Assembly: GCA_030693515.1 (NCBI GenBank)
Contig: JAUYAK010000033.1
Coordinates: 1-61,205, forward strand
DNA: 61,205 nt
DNA from: Opitutaceae bacterium
GTDB lineage: Bacteria > Verrucomicrobiota > Verrucomicrobiia > Opitutales > Opitutaceae
Direction: 5' to 3'
Part shown: in pieces, positions 50,959 to 61,205 of the stretch
How the letters are laid out: each line of letters starts with the position of its first letter
How positions within the stretch are numbered: the first letter of the stretch is position 1
Made by a program: the position numbers and the translations under genes
Notes under the pieces: generated by a model
What the model was told of the DNA's origin: nothing
The model's database searches: none
The model's input: the letters and a program-made list of their open reading frames with translations, nothing else

Positions 50959-51576
50959 ATGAGCACCGCCCTCTACACCCTCGTGCTCGTCGCGCTGCTC
51001 TGGCTGGTCCTCATGTGGCTGGGCGCGCGGCTGCGCCCGCAGGGCTGCCCACGGGTGCTCAACCTCGCCTTCGGCGTGGTGGCGGCGCTGCTGCTCTTCG
51101 TGCCGGTGGACGGCTTGCGGATGGCGAACTGGGTGTTTGGTTTTTGCCCCAACCCGAGCCTGCCGTTGATCGGCGTGGTGTGCGCGGGGATTTGGCAGCG
51201 CTTGGGCGGCCTCACGGTGCTGCGGCTGGCCGATTGGACCGCGGCGTGGATCTTCGGGGCCGTGGCCGGATCGGCGCTCTACCTGCACCCGATGGTCCTC
51301 GGTTCGCTCGATCTCTATTTTTGGGGCTGGGACCGCGCGGGTGCGGCGTGGGGCTTGGCGGCGCTGGCGATCATGTTTCTGGCGGCGGGCAACCGCTTCG
51401 GCGTGCTGTTGCTCGCGGCGCTCATCGGCTTCGCCTGCCATGCGCTCGAGTCGAGCAACGCCTGGGATTACGCGATCGATCCGATTTTCTGGTTCGTGAG
51501 CATGGGGGCGCTGGCCTGGCGCGCCGTGCACCGGCACCGGGAGCGGCGGGGCCGGGTGGCGCCGGCAGCTGGCTGA
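50959..51576 (+). CDS. Polytopic membrane protein of unknown function
   Basis: A 205-residue protein with about six hydrophobic helices and the loops MANWVFGFCPNPSLPLIGV and ALESSNAWDYAIDPIFWF. It starts six bases after the sialidase-like gene, so it belongs to the same unit. I do not recognise a family. It converges with the M16 peptidase gene, whose stop is only 17 bp away. Confidence 0.75.
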   Translation: MSTALYTLVLVALLWLVLMWLGARLRPQGCPRVLNLAFGVVAALLLFVPVDGLRMANWVFGFCPNPSLPLIGVVCAGIWQRLGGLTVLRLADWTAAWIFGAVAGSALYLHPMVLGSLDLYFWGWDRAGAAWGLAALAIMFLAAGNRFGVLLLAALIGFACHALESSNAWDYAIDPIFWFVSMGALAWRAVHRHRERRGRVAPAAG

Positions 51577-51593
51577 GGTGCGGGCGGCCGGCT

Positions 51594-53093
51594 TTACGGT
51601 TCGAACAGCTCCGCGACCGGCACGATCTTCACGGCTTCGCGTTTGATTTTCAGCGGGAAGATCGCGATCGCCTGGTCCTCCTCCATGATGGCGGCGGGCT
51701 TGGGCGTGGCGTAGGTGATCGGGCTCGGGGCATCGGCCACGAGCGCGGCGGCGAAGGCGGCGGCATCCTGCGTGACGGCCACGATTTTCAGGTCGGCGAG
51801 CGACCAGTGCTTTTTGATCGCGGCGTTGACCTCGGCCAGCGTGAGATCGTCCATCAGGCGACGGTATTTTTCGAGGTGCGGCTCGTCGAGGCCGTAGAAG
51901 GCGTCGTCGATCGCGTAGCCGAGGCGCTCGCTGGTGGTGGCGGCGTAATGGAGCACGTATTTTTTCAGGAACGCCCGGCGCTCCTCGAACTGCGCCGCGG
52001 TCAGGCCATTTTTAATCAACTGATCGACTTCGCGCAGCGCGGCGCGGAGGGCGAAGTGCCGCGCCTCGTGCGGCACGGGACGGATCCAGAGTTCGAAGAG
52101 CTGCCGGCGGCGCGCGACGTTCTGCGGCGGCGTCATGCGCAGGCCGCCGTTGGGGTAGTGCTCGATGTAGGAGTAGTCGCCGTAGTTGAGGCCGCGTTTT
52201 TCCCGGATGACCTGGAAGAGCCGGCCGCTCTGGTTGCGGTGCTCGCCGAGCCAGGAGTTGGCGATGGCGAGCGCATACCACTCGCGCGAGCCGCGCACGA
52301 CAGTGAGCGGGAAGCCGACGCTGAGGGCGGTCGAGGCATTTTTCTTCTCAACCAGCGTGACGCTGAGGCCGGAGAGCGGCGGGGGCTGCGGGGCGGGCAC
52401 GCGGGGCGGGCTGCCGGCGGGGAGTTGCGCGAGGTCGGCGCGGAGTTGCTCGAGCAGGGCGGGCTGATAGCCGCCGCCGAGGCCAATGACGACGTTGTCG
52501 CGCGTGTAGTGCGCAGCGTAGAAGGCCTTCACGTCGTCGAGCGTGATGCGCTTGAGCGAGGCGACCGTGCCGGCGCCGAGGTGGCCGTAGGGCGTGCCGG
52601 CGAAGATTTCGCCGTAGAGAACGGCTTTGCCGAGCTCCTCGTCGTCGGCGAAGCGGAGCTGGTTCTCGATGAAGTTGAGCGTGCGGCTGCGCAGCCGGTC
52701 GAGGTCCTCCTGCTTGAAGGCGGGCGCGAGCACGGCGTCGCGGAGCAGCGGGTAGAAATCGGCCAGATTGTCGACGTGCGTGCGGCCGGTGATGACCGTC
52801 ATCTCCATCGAAGGCGTGGCGCTGTAGCCCGAGGCGAGCGGGAAAAGTTTGTCGAGGATTTCGTCGTAGCGGTGCCATTGCGTGGCGGCCTCGGTGAGCA
52901 TCGCGGCGGTGAGGGCGGCGAGACCGGCCTGGCCCGCGGGATCGTTTTGGGCGCCGACCTTGAACCAGAGGCGGAAGGAGACGGTCGGGTCGTTGGCCAC
53001 CGGGACGAGGATCGGGGCCGCGGGTTCGCGCAGAGGGGCGGCTCCGAGCGGGAGGACGGCGAGGGCGGCGAGGGCAAACAGGTGGCGATTCAT
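51594..53093 (-). CDS. M16-family peptidase-like subunit without the catalytic zinc motif
   Basis: A 499-residue exported protein (signal MNRHLFALAALAVLPLGAA). The fold signature of M16 enzymes is visible (VSFRLWFKVGAQNDPAGQAG, FYAAHYTRDNVVIGLGGGY), but where HxxEH should be there is LAALTAAMLTEAATQW, so it cannot bind zinc in the usual way. It overlaps the active-type gene upstream by four bases (ATGA at 53090-53093). In two-subunit M16B peptidases one subunit carries zinc and the other helps form the closed chamber, so this is the partner subunit. Confidence 0.92.
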   Translation of the reverse strand: MNRHLFALAALAVLPLGAAPLREPAAPILVPVANDPTVSFRLWFKVGAQNDPAGQAGLAALTAAMLTEAATQWHRYDEILDKLFPLASGYSATPSMEMTVITGRTHVDNLADFYPLLRDAVLAPAFKQEDLDRLRSRTLNFIENQLRFADDEELGKAVLYGEIFAGTPYGHLGAGTVASLKRITLDDVKAFYAAHYTRDNVVIGLGGGYQPALLEQLRADLAQLPAGSPPRVPAPQPPPLSGLSVTLVEKKNASTALSVGFPLTVVRGSREWYALAIANSWLGEHRNQSGRLFQVIREKRGLNYGDYSYIEHYPNGGLRMTPPQNVARRRQLFELWIRPVPHEARHFALRAALREVDQLIKNGLTAAQFEERRAFLKKYVLHYAATTSERLGYAIDDAFYGLDEPHLEKYRRLMDDLTLAEVNAAIKKHWSLADLKIVAVTQDAAAFAAALVADAPSPITYATPKPAAIMEEDQAIAIFPLKIKREAVKIVPVAELFEP

Positions 53094-54439
53094 GACTGGC
53101 CTCCTTTCAGCACGATCACGTTGCGGCGGGCGGGGACGAAATATTTTTTCGCGGCGTTCATGATGTCCTCGGCGGTCACGGCGTCGGCCGCGGCGTAGAG
53201 CTGGTCGATCACGGCGATGTCGCCGGTGAGGGAGATGAAGCGCGCGAGGCCGCCGGCCACGGCATCGGGGGTATCGAGGCCCATGAGGAACGAGTATTTG
53301 TTGCGGCGCTTGAGATCGCGCAGGCGCTGGGGATCGACGGGCGTGGTCTTGAAGTGCTCGAGGGTCGCGTAGATTTCGTCGCGGATGGCGGCGATATCAT
53401 CGGGCTTTTTGATCATCGCGTAGATGCTGAAGAGGGGCTGGTCGCGGTTCTGCGGGATGCTGGCGCCGAGGAGCTGCACGCGCTGTTCACGGAGGAGGAG
53501 GCGCTTGCGCAGCTCGCTGGTCTCGCCGAAGGCGAGTTCGCCGAGCAGCAGCGCGGCGACGTAGTCGCGGTTCGCCGGATCGAAAGCGTCGCCTTTGTAG
53601 GCGACGGCGAGGATGGGCAGGGTTTTGCCCGGATAGGTGACCTCGGCCGTGCGCTCGGCGGTCTGCGCCGGCTCGGGCGTGATGGCGGGCGCGGTGTAGC
53701 CGCGCGCCCAGCCGCCGTAGTGCTTTTCGATGAGCGCCAGCGTGGGCTGGGGCGCAAAGTCGCCGGTGATCACGAGCACGGTGTTTTCCGGACGGTAGAA
53801 GCGCTTGAAGAAGGTGAGGCTGTAGTCGAACTGGCCCGCCATGACCATGATGTCGCGCTCGAAGCCGATGGTCGTGTGCTTGTAGGTGTGCGTGTCGTAG
53901 GCGAGGTCCTGCAGGCGCTCGTGCAGGAGGGAAAAGGGGCTCGAGATGCTCTTGCGATATTCGCCGTAGACGGCGCCGGCCTCGGTCTGGAAAACGGTCC
54001 GGGAGAAGGCGAGGTTTTGGAAACGATCGGCCTCGATCTCGATGACCTTGGGGAGATCCTCGGTGGTGAACTTGAGGTGGTAGGCGGTGTGGTCGTCGGT
54101 GGTGTAGGCGTTGGTGTTGGCACCCATTTTTGTGACGATGCCCTCGTAAACGGCCTGCGGAAACGTGGGGGTGCCACGGAACATCATGTGCTCGAAAAAG
54201 TGCGCGAAGCCGGACTTGCCCTCCTCGACTTCGTCGCGGCTGCCGGTGCGCACGACCGAGTAGTAGGCGACGACGCCCGGGCTCTGCATCGGCACGAGGA
54301 TGGCCGTGAGGCCGTTGGGCAGCGTGTGCTTCTCGTAGGCGTAGGGAAACGTGCGCGGGGGCGTGGTCGTCGCGCAGCCGGAAACGAGCGCGGCGAAACT
54401 GAGCGCGGCGGCCAGCGCGAGGCGGGGAGGAGGTCGCAT
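53090..54439 (-). CDS. M16-family zinc peptidase, lipoprotein
   Basis: A 449-residue predicted lipoprotein with lipobox LVSG|C22. The inverse zinc motif H80-F-F-E-H84 is in GFAHFFEHMMFRGT, and the third ligand lies in TEAGAVYGEYR. The ATG at 54439 gives the lipoprotein signal. It probably degrades short peptides at the cell envelope, with the non-catalytic subunit made from the overlapping gene. An in-frame TTG at 54457 is less likely. Confidence 0.94.
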   Translation of the reverse strand: MRPPPRLALAAALSFAALVSGCATTTPPRTFPYAYEKHTLPNGLTAILVPMQSPGVVAYYSVVRTGSRDEVEEGKSGFAHFFEHMMFRGTPTFPQAVYEGIVTKMGANTNAYTTDDHTAYHLKFTTEDLPKVIEIEADRFQNLAFSRTVFQTEAGAVYGEYRKSISSPFSLLHERLQDLAYDTHTYKHTTIGFERDIMVMAGQFDYSLTFFKRFYRPENTVLVITGDFAPQPTLALIEKHYGGWARGYTAPAITPEPAQTAERTAEVTYPGKTLPILAVAYKGDAFDPANRDYVAALLLGELAFGETSELRKRLLLREQRVQLLGASIPQNRDQPLFSIYAMIKKPDDIAAIRDEIYATLEHFKTTPVDPQRLRDLKRRNKYSFLMGLDTPDAVAGGLARFISLTGDIAVIDQLYAAADAVTAEDIMNAAKKYFVPARRNVIVLKGGQS

Positions 54440-54495
54440 GGGAATGCCGCGGAGCAAACCCAGCGGCCCGCGCGCGTCAAACCGCCACCGCGGGA

Positions 54496-55734
54496 TCAGC
54501 GCTGTTCTGCGTCGCGGGCGCGGAGCTGCGCGGCGAGGCGGTCGCGCTCCTCGGCCAGGCTGGCGTGCTGCGCGCGCCAGTCCTCGACGAGCGTGTCGAG
54601 GGCGCGGTTGGCCTGCGCGACCTCGTCGGTGCCGTGGGGGCGCGGCAGCAGGGCGAGCACGTCGCCGCCCCGGATGCGATGGGCGGCCAGCCCGATGCCG
54701 CGCAGACGGCGCGCGGTGCGCCCCGCGACAATCCAGGCGAGGAGGCCGCCGACGGCCGCGAGGGCGAGGCCGAAGCCCTCGATGCCGCGCCGCAGCGCCA
54801 GCACCGGCGCGAGCGCGAGGTCGAGGGGCTGGCGCACGACGGCCACCCAGCCGAGCCCGCGGTAGTCGCGGAAACCGCGGCTGCGGGCGTAGGCGGTGTA
54901 GAATGACGCGCTGTTGGCGGGCTCTTCCACGAGGGTGCCCCGGGCGCCGCGGGCCTCGGGGATCGCGGGCGGCTCCGGTGGCTGCGACCAGCCGGTGGCG
55001 CCGGAATCGAGCAGCACATCGTGGCTGGCATCATAGAGAGTGCCGCCAATCTTCTCGCGCACGAGGGCATCGGGCACGACGGACAGCAGCACGTCTTGCG
55101 ACCAATTCCAGCGCACGTGGGCGGCGATCATGCCGGCGAACTGGCCGGCGGCATCGGTGAACGGCACGGCGAGGTCAAAAAAGCGCGTGGCGGCGCGGCC
55201 TTCGTCGTCCGCCGAGGCGAAGCGCGCCAGTTCGGGCCGCTCGCGCGGTGGACCCAGGTGGGGGCGATCCTGCGCGCCACGGAACCAGGGTTGGTTGGCG
55301 GCGTCCGCACCCTCGTTGAAGCGCCCCGTGGCGACGACGACGCGGCCCGCGGCGTCGGTCACGCCGAGCCAGGAGAAATCAAACGCCGCGTCCTGCAGCG
55401 CATCGAGCGCGCGGCGGGCCTCCGCGGTGGCGGTCGCCGCCTCGCGAATCGCTGGCAGCCGTGCGGCGAGCGCGAGCGCGCGCTGGCGTTCGTAGAGCGC
55501 ACGGTCGATTTTGTCGCCGAGCTGAAAAGCCAGCGCTTCGAAGCGGGCCTGCCGCTCCGCCTCGATGGTGCGGCGGAGGAGCCCGCCCGCGCCCCAGCTG
55601 AGCAGCAGGGTGAACACCACGGCTGAGCCCCCGACGACCAGCGCCGCGCGCGCCCGCAAGCTGCGCCGCGGATCGAGGATATGCCACCAGGCTTCGTCGT
55701 CGGGCGCGGAGGAGGAGGAGGAGGGGAGGGCCAT
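54496..55734 (-). CDS. dCACHE-like membrane sensor with HAMP-like region but no output domain
   Basis: A 412-residue protein. One membrane helix is at about 31-52, an extracytoplasmic double-CACHE-like sensor follows at about 60-310 (LGVTDAAGRVVVATGRFNEG; DYRGLGWVAVVRQPLD), a second helix at about 325-345, a HAMP-like stretch at about 345-400, then a short coiled coil ending RDAEQR and a stop. No kinase, GGDEF, EAL or methyl-accepting domain follows. It may pass signal to a separate protein through the coiled coil, or be a shortened form of a larger sensor. No partner gene stands next to it. Confidence 0.75.
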   Translation of the reverse strand: MALPSSSSSAPDDEAWWHILDPRRSLRARAALVVGGSAVVFTLLLSWGAGGLLRRTIEAERQARFEALAFQLGDKIDRALYERQRALALAARLPAIREAATATAEARRALDALQDAAFDFSWLGVTDAAGRVVVATGRFNEGADAANQPWFRGAQDRPHLGPPRERPELARFASADDEGRAATRFFDLAVPFTDAAGQFAGMIAAHVRWNWSQDVLLSVVPDALVREKIGGTLYDASHDVLLDSGATGWSQPPEPPAIPEARGARGTLVEEPANSASFYTAYARSRGFRDYRGLGWVAVVRQPLDLALAPVLALRRGIEGFGLALAAVGGLLAWIVAGRTARRLRGIGLAAHRIRGGDVLALLPRPHGTDEVAQANRALDTLVEDWRAQHASLAEERDRLAAQLRARDAEQR

Positions 55735-55792
55735 CGCGGGCAGGACGCATGGCGCCGGGGCAAGTGACGGGCGGCGCGTCCGGGCGCCGGTT

Positions 55793-56182
55793 TTATGGCA
55801 TCGGAAACGGCTTGGTGCGCTGGCAAAGCTGCAACGGCACGCCCCACGGGTCGCGCATCATAATGAGCAGCGAACCGTCGGGCTGGGGCTCCTCCAGGAA
55901 GAGCGTGGCCCCGGCCTTTTCGAGGCGCGCGCGCTCGGCCTTCGCATCGGCGGCGACGAGCGCGATATGAAACAGCAGCGGGTGGGCCTGCGCGTAGGCG
56001 GGGTAGGGGGCCTTGGGATTGGAATAGAGCTCGACGATGATGCGGCCCGTCTCGTCGGCGAGGAAGTGCATGAACGGCGCATCCTCGCGCCGCCGCGCGA
56101 CCGTGAAGCCTACATGCTCGACATACCACTGCGCGTGCGCGCGGACTTCAGGGACGTTGAGGGCAAAGTGCTCGAATTTCAT
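55793..56182 (-). CDS. VOC-superfamily (glyoxalase-like) protein
   Basis: A 129-residue single-domain protein with the paired beta-alpha-beta-beta-beta modules of the vicinal-oxygen-chelate fold: KFEHFALNVPEVRAHAQWYV, then FHIALVAADAKAERARLEKA, and RDPWGVPLQLCQR. Possible metal ligands are His5 and the Glu or Gln residues near the ends of the strands. The substrate is unknown; members include glyoxalase I, dioxygenases and resistance proteins. Confidence 0.88.
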   Translation of the reverse strand: MKFEHFALNVPEVRAHAQWYVEHVGFTVARRREDAPFMHFLADETGRIIVELYSNPKAPYPAYAQAHPLLFHIALVAADAKAERARLEKAGATLFLEEPQPDGSLLIMMRDPWGVPLQLCQRTKPFPMP

Positions 56183-56215
56183 GGGGCGCGGTGAGATTCC
56201 CGAATCGGAACGGCG

Positions 56216-56935
56216 TCAGACGTCCCAATAGACAATCCGCCCGCACTGGTCGCACGTCGGCGGAGGGGCAAGGGGATCGGTGCCTTTGCCGCGTGAGGCA
56301 GATTCGACCTCGCTGGACACTTTCAGGTGGCAGCCGCCGCACTTGCTGTCGCGGATGGCGACCACGGCGGGCATGTTGCGGGCGGCCACGCGGTCGTAGA
56401 GGCGGATTATGAGGAGTTCGATGGGCGCCCGGGCGGCGGCGACCTCGGCCTGAGCCGTGGTGAGTTCGGCGGCGAGGTTCGTGGCGCGTTCGTTCAGGGT
56501 GCGGATACGGGTCTCGTGACCGGTGATGTTGGCCTTCAGCTCGGCCTCGGCGGCGGCGAACTTCTTCTTCGCCTCGTCGATGGCATACATGATCTCGAGT
56601 TCCTGGCCCTCGAAGTCGCCGATGGCCTTCTCGGTGCCCTCGATTTCGTGGCCGAGGGCCTGGTATTCGTCGTTCTTTTTGACGAGCGACTGTTGGGTCT
56701 TGTATTTCGCGAGCTTGGCTTCGGCGGAGCCAATTTCGTTCTCGAGCATCTTTTTCCGGACCTCCAGCGCCGTCACCTCATGTTTGGCGGCCTCAATCGC
56801 GGCTTTCTCGGCGGCGATCTTGGCCTCGATCCGCGCGATGTCGGCGGGCACCTGCTTGAGCTGGGCTTCCAAGCCTAGGCGATGGGAGTCGCGATCTTGC
56901 AGGATGAGCAGGGTTTGGATCGCAGGGGTGAGCAT
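56216..56935 (-). CDS. Coiled-coil protein with C-terminal zinc ribbon (CdsZ-like)
   Basis: A 239-residue protein. Residues about 15-165 form a long charged coiled coil (IEAKIAAEKAAIEAAKHEVT, KTQQSLVKKNDEYQALGHEI). The C-terminus has a zinc ribbon with CGGCH and CDQCGRIVYW (about 200-235). This is the C4-type zinc-ribbon family found in most bacteria and called CdsZ in chlamydiae. Proposed roles include nucleic-acid or secretion functions; none is settled. Divergent from gyrB with a 235-base gap (56936-57170) that becomes AT-rich near gyrB and should hold both promoters. Confidence 0.92.
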   Translation of the reverse strand: MLTPAIQTLLILQDRDSHRLGLEAQLKQVPADIARIEAKIAAEKAAIEAAKHEVTALEVRKKMLENEIGSAEAKLAKYKTQQSLVKKNDEYQALGHEIEGTEKAIGDFEGQELEIMYAIDEAKKKFAAAEAELKANITGHETRIRTLNERATNLAAELTTAQAEVAAARAPIELLIIRLYDRVAARNMPAVVAIRDSKCGGCHLKVSSEVESASRGKGTDPLAPPPTCDQCGRIVYWDV

Positions 56936-56975
56936 GCGGCGCCACTGTGCCGCGGGCGGCAGGTCGGTCAAATGA

Positions 56976-59723
<2,748 letters not shown>

Positions 59724-59750
59724 GCGCTTAATCCTCTTCCGAATTTCCGA

Positions 59751-61205
59751 ATGTATACTGCGAGCGAAAAACTCACCTCGGCCAACATCACCGACATCAT
59801 GCAGTCGGCCTACATCGAGTATTCGATGTCGGTCATCATCGCGCGCGCCCTGCCTGATGCGCGCGACGGCCTGAAGCCGGTGCAACGCCGCGTGCTCTAC
59901 GCGATGCTCCGCGAGGGCCTGCTGCACAACCGCTCGTTCGACAAGTGCGCGGGCGTCGTCGGCGAGGTGCTGAAGAACTACCACCCGCACGGCGACTCCT
60001 CGGTTTACGACACGCTCGTCCGCCTCGCGCAGCCGTGGGTCATGCGCTACCCGCTCATCGATCCGCAGGGCAACTTCGGCTCCGTGGACGGCGATCCGCC
60101 CGCGGCCTACCGTTACACCGAGGCCCGCCTCAAGAACATCGCCGAGGATCTGCTCAAGGATATCGATGAAGACACGGTAGACTTCGTCCCCAACTACAAG
60201 GAATCGACCACCGAGCCGACCGTCCTTCCGTCCGCGTTGCCGAATCTCCTGATGAACGGCTCGACCGGCATCGCGGTCGGCATGACGACCAACATCCCGC
60301 CGCACAACCTCGACGAGATCATCGACGCCACGTTCGCCATCATCGACGACCCGCGCATCTCCGTCGATGCGCTCTGCGAAATCGTGAAGGGCCCGGATTT
60401 CCCCACGGGCGGCGTCATCTCCGGCCGCGAGGGCATCCTCTCCTACCTGAAGACCGGCAAGGGCATCGTCCGCACCCGCGGCAAGGCCCACACCGAGGAA
60501 CTCAAGGGCGGCATGGAGCAGATCGTCATCACCGAGATCCCCTACAACGTTAACCGCAACACCCTCGTCACCCGCATCGCCGAACTCGTCGGCGAAAAGG
60601 AAATCGACGGCATCCGCGACCTCCGCGACGAGTCCGACGAAAACACCCGCATCGTCATCGAGCTGAAACGCGGCGAGCAGGCGAAGGTCGTCATCAATCA
60701 GCTCTTCCAGAAAACCGCGCTCGAATCCTCCTTCGGTGTCACGCTCCTGGCCCTCGACAAGAAGCGGCCGAAGCAGATGAACATCAAGGAACTCATCGAG
60801 TGCTACATCGAGCACCGCCGCGATGTCGTCACTCGCCGCACCAAGTTCCGCCTCCGCGAGGCCGAGGACCGCGCGCACATCCTCGAGGGCTACATCATCG
60901 CCCTCGATAACCTCGACGACTTCGTCAAAATCATCCGCGCCTCCGCCAACCGCGAGGAAGCCAAGGTGAAGTTGATGGCCAAATACCCGCTCTCCGAGCG
61001 CCAGACCGACGCCATCCTCGAACTCCGCCTCTACCAACTCACCGGTCTCGAGCGCGGCAAGATCGAGGCCGAATACCTCGAACTCATGAAGGTCATCGAG
61101 GAACTCCGCGCCATCCTCGAGTCCGAGACCGTCCTGATGGCCCTCATCAAAAAGGAACTCGGCGACATGAAGGCGAAATACACCTCGCCCCGCCGCACCG
61201 AAATT
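59751..61205 (+). CDS. gyrA: DNA gyrase subunit A, N-terminal part (runs off the right edge)
   Basis: I translated 485 codons from ATG 59751 to the end with no stop. The winged-helix/5Y-CAP domain has [15 protein letters not shown], the PHGDSSVYD segment with Ser83 and Asp87 (the usual quinolone-target residues, in their sensitive form), and catalytic Tyr122 in [10 protein letters not shown], at the same numbers as in E. coli. The tower and coiled-coil parts follow ([35 protein letters not shown]). The C-terminal beta-pinwheel is outside the window. Forms the A2B2 enzyme that introduces negative supercoils. Co-transcribed with gyrB. Confidence 0.98.
   Translation, partial: MYTASEKLTSANITDIMQSAYIEYSMSVIIARALPDARDGLKPVQRRVLYAMLREGLLHNRSFDKCAGVVGEVLKNYHPHGDSSVYDTLVRLAQPWVMRYPLIDPQGNFGSVDGDPPAAYRYTEARLKNIAEDLLKDIDEDTVDFVPNYKESTTEPTVLPSALPNLLMNGSTGIAVGMTTNIPPHNLDEIIDATFAIIDDPRISVDALCEIVKGPDFPTGGVISGREGILSYLKTGKGIVRTRGKAHTEELKGGMEQIVITEIPYNVNRNTLVTRIAELVGEKEIDGIRDLRDESDENTRIVIELKRGEQAKVVINQLFQKTALESSFGVTLLALDKKRPKQMNIKELIECYIEHRRDVVTRRTKFRLREAEDRAHILEGYIIALDNLDDFVKIIRASANREEAKVKLMAKYPLSERQTDAILELRLYQLTGLERGKIEAEYLELMKVIEELRAILESETVLMALIKKELGDMKAKYTSPRRTEI

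Overview
The window is GC-rich (about two thirds G+C by eye), densely coded DNA. It looks like a Verrucomicrobiota chromosome, most likely Opitutaceae or a close relative. The reasons are the gene families: Opitutus-type TonB-dependent receptors, a DUF1501 gene beside a DUF1549/DUF1553 gene with an N-terminal CxxCH, sulfatases, exported Gfo/Idh/MocA oxidoreductases, GH106- and GH95-type glycoside hydrolases, a CdsZ-like zinc-ribbon protein, and gyrB directly followed by gyrA. There is no rRNA, tRNA, CRISPR array or intact transposase that I can see. The taxonomic call is inference from family content.

Layout. 0-3.4 kb: a TonB receptor start and an OmpR-type regulator on the minus strand, divergent from a fused MbnP-like/MbnH-like di-haem protein; this may be a metal (copper) handling locus. 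3.4-8.7 kb: a GT-C type membrane protein, a cupin gene remnant, then a five-gene minus-strand operon (outer-membrane protein, DUF2306 membrane protein, an 87-residue protein, LytS-type kinase, LytTR regulator). 8.7-18.1 kb: an accessory zone with many different palindromic repeats, a frameshifted secreted protein, a bicupin, a large MmeI-like restriction-modification enzyme carrying three palindromic elements inside its reading frame, flanked by wrecks of a Bro-N gene and a YhcG/DUF1016 nuclease gene, then a FAH-family hydrolase and a VapBC toxin-antitoxin pair. 18.1-25 kb: a sulfatase, two serine hydrolases of the beta-lactamase fold, an exported metallo-beta-lactamase-fold protein, and the DUF1501 gene.

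23.8-41.5 kb is one long minus-strand block that reads like a polysaccharide-utilisation locus: ECF sigma factor, membrane anti-sigma factor, a large secreted (alpha/alpha)-toroid protein, a decayed GH95/other-GH chimera, a GH106-type enzyme, a TonB receptor with an N-terminal carboxypeptidase-regulatory domain, a secreted alpha/beta hydrolase, an exported oxidoreductase, and the DUF1549/DUF1553 plus DUF1501 pair. The enzyme families point to rhamnose- or fucose-containing glycans. Gene order and short gaps suggest co-transcription in segments.

41.6-56.2 kb: gamma-glutamyltransferase, a small membrane protein, an AT-richer DUF5063-like gene, an oxidoreductase/sugar-isomerase pair, a plus-strand trio (phosphoglycerol-transferase-like enzyme, sialidase-like protein, membrane protein), a catalytic/non-catalytic M16 peptidase pair, a sensor with no output domain and a VOC protein. 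56.2-61.2 kb: the zinc-ribbon coiled-coil protein, gyrB and the 5' part of gyrA, which runs off the end.

The items most worth a second look are the MbnP-MbnH fusion and the three in-frame palindromic elements inside the restriction-modification gene.
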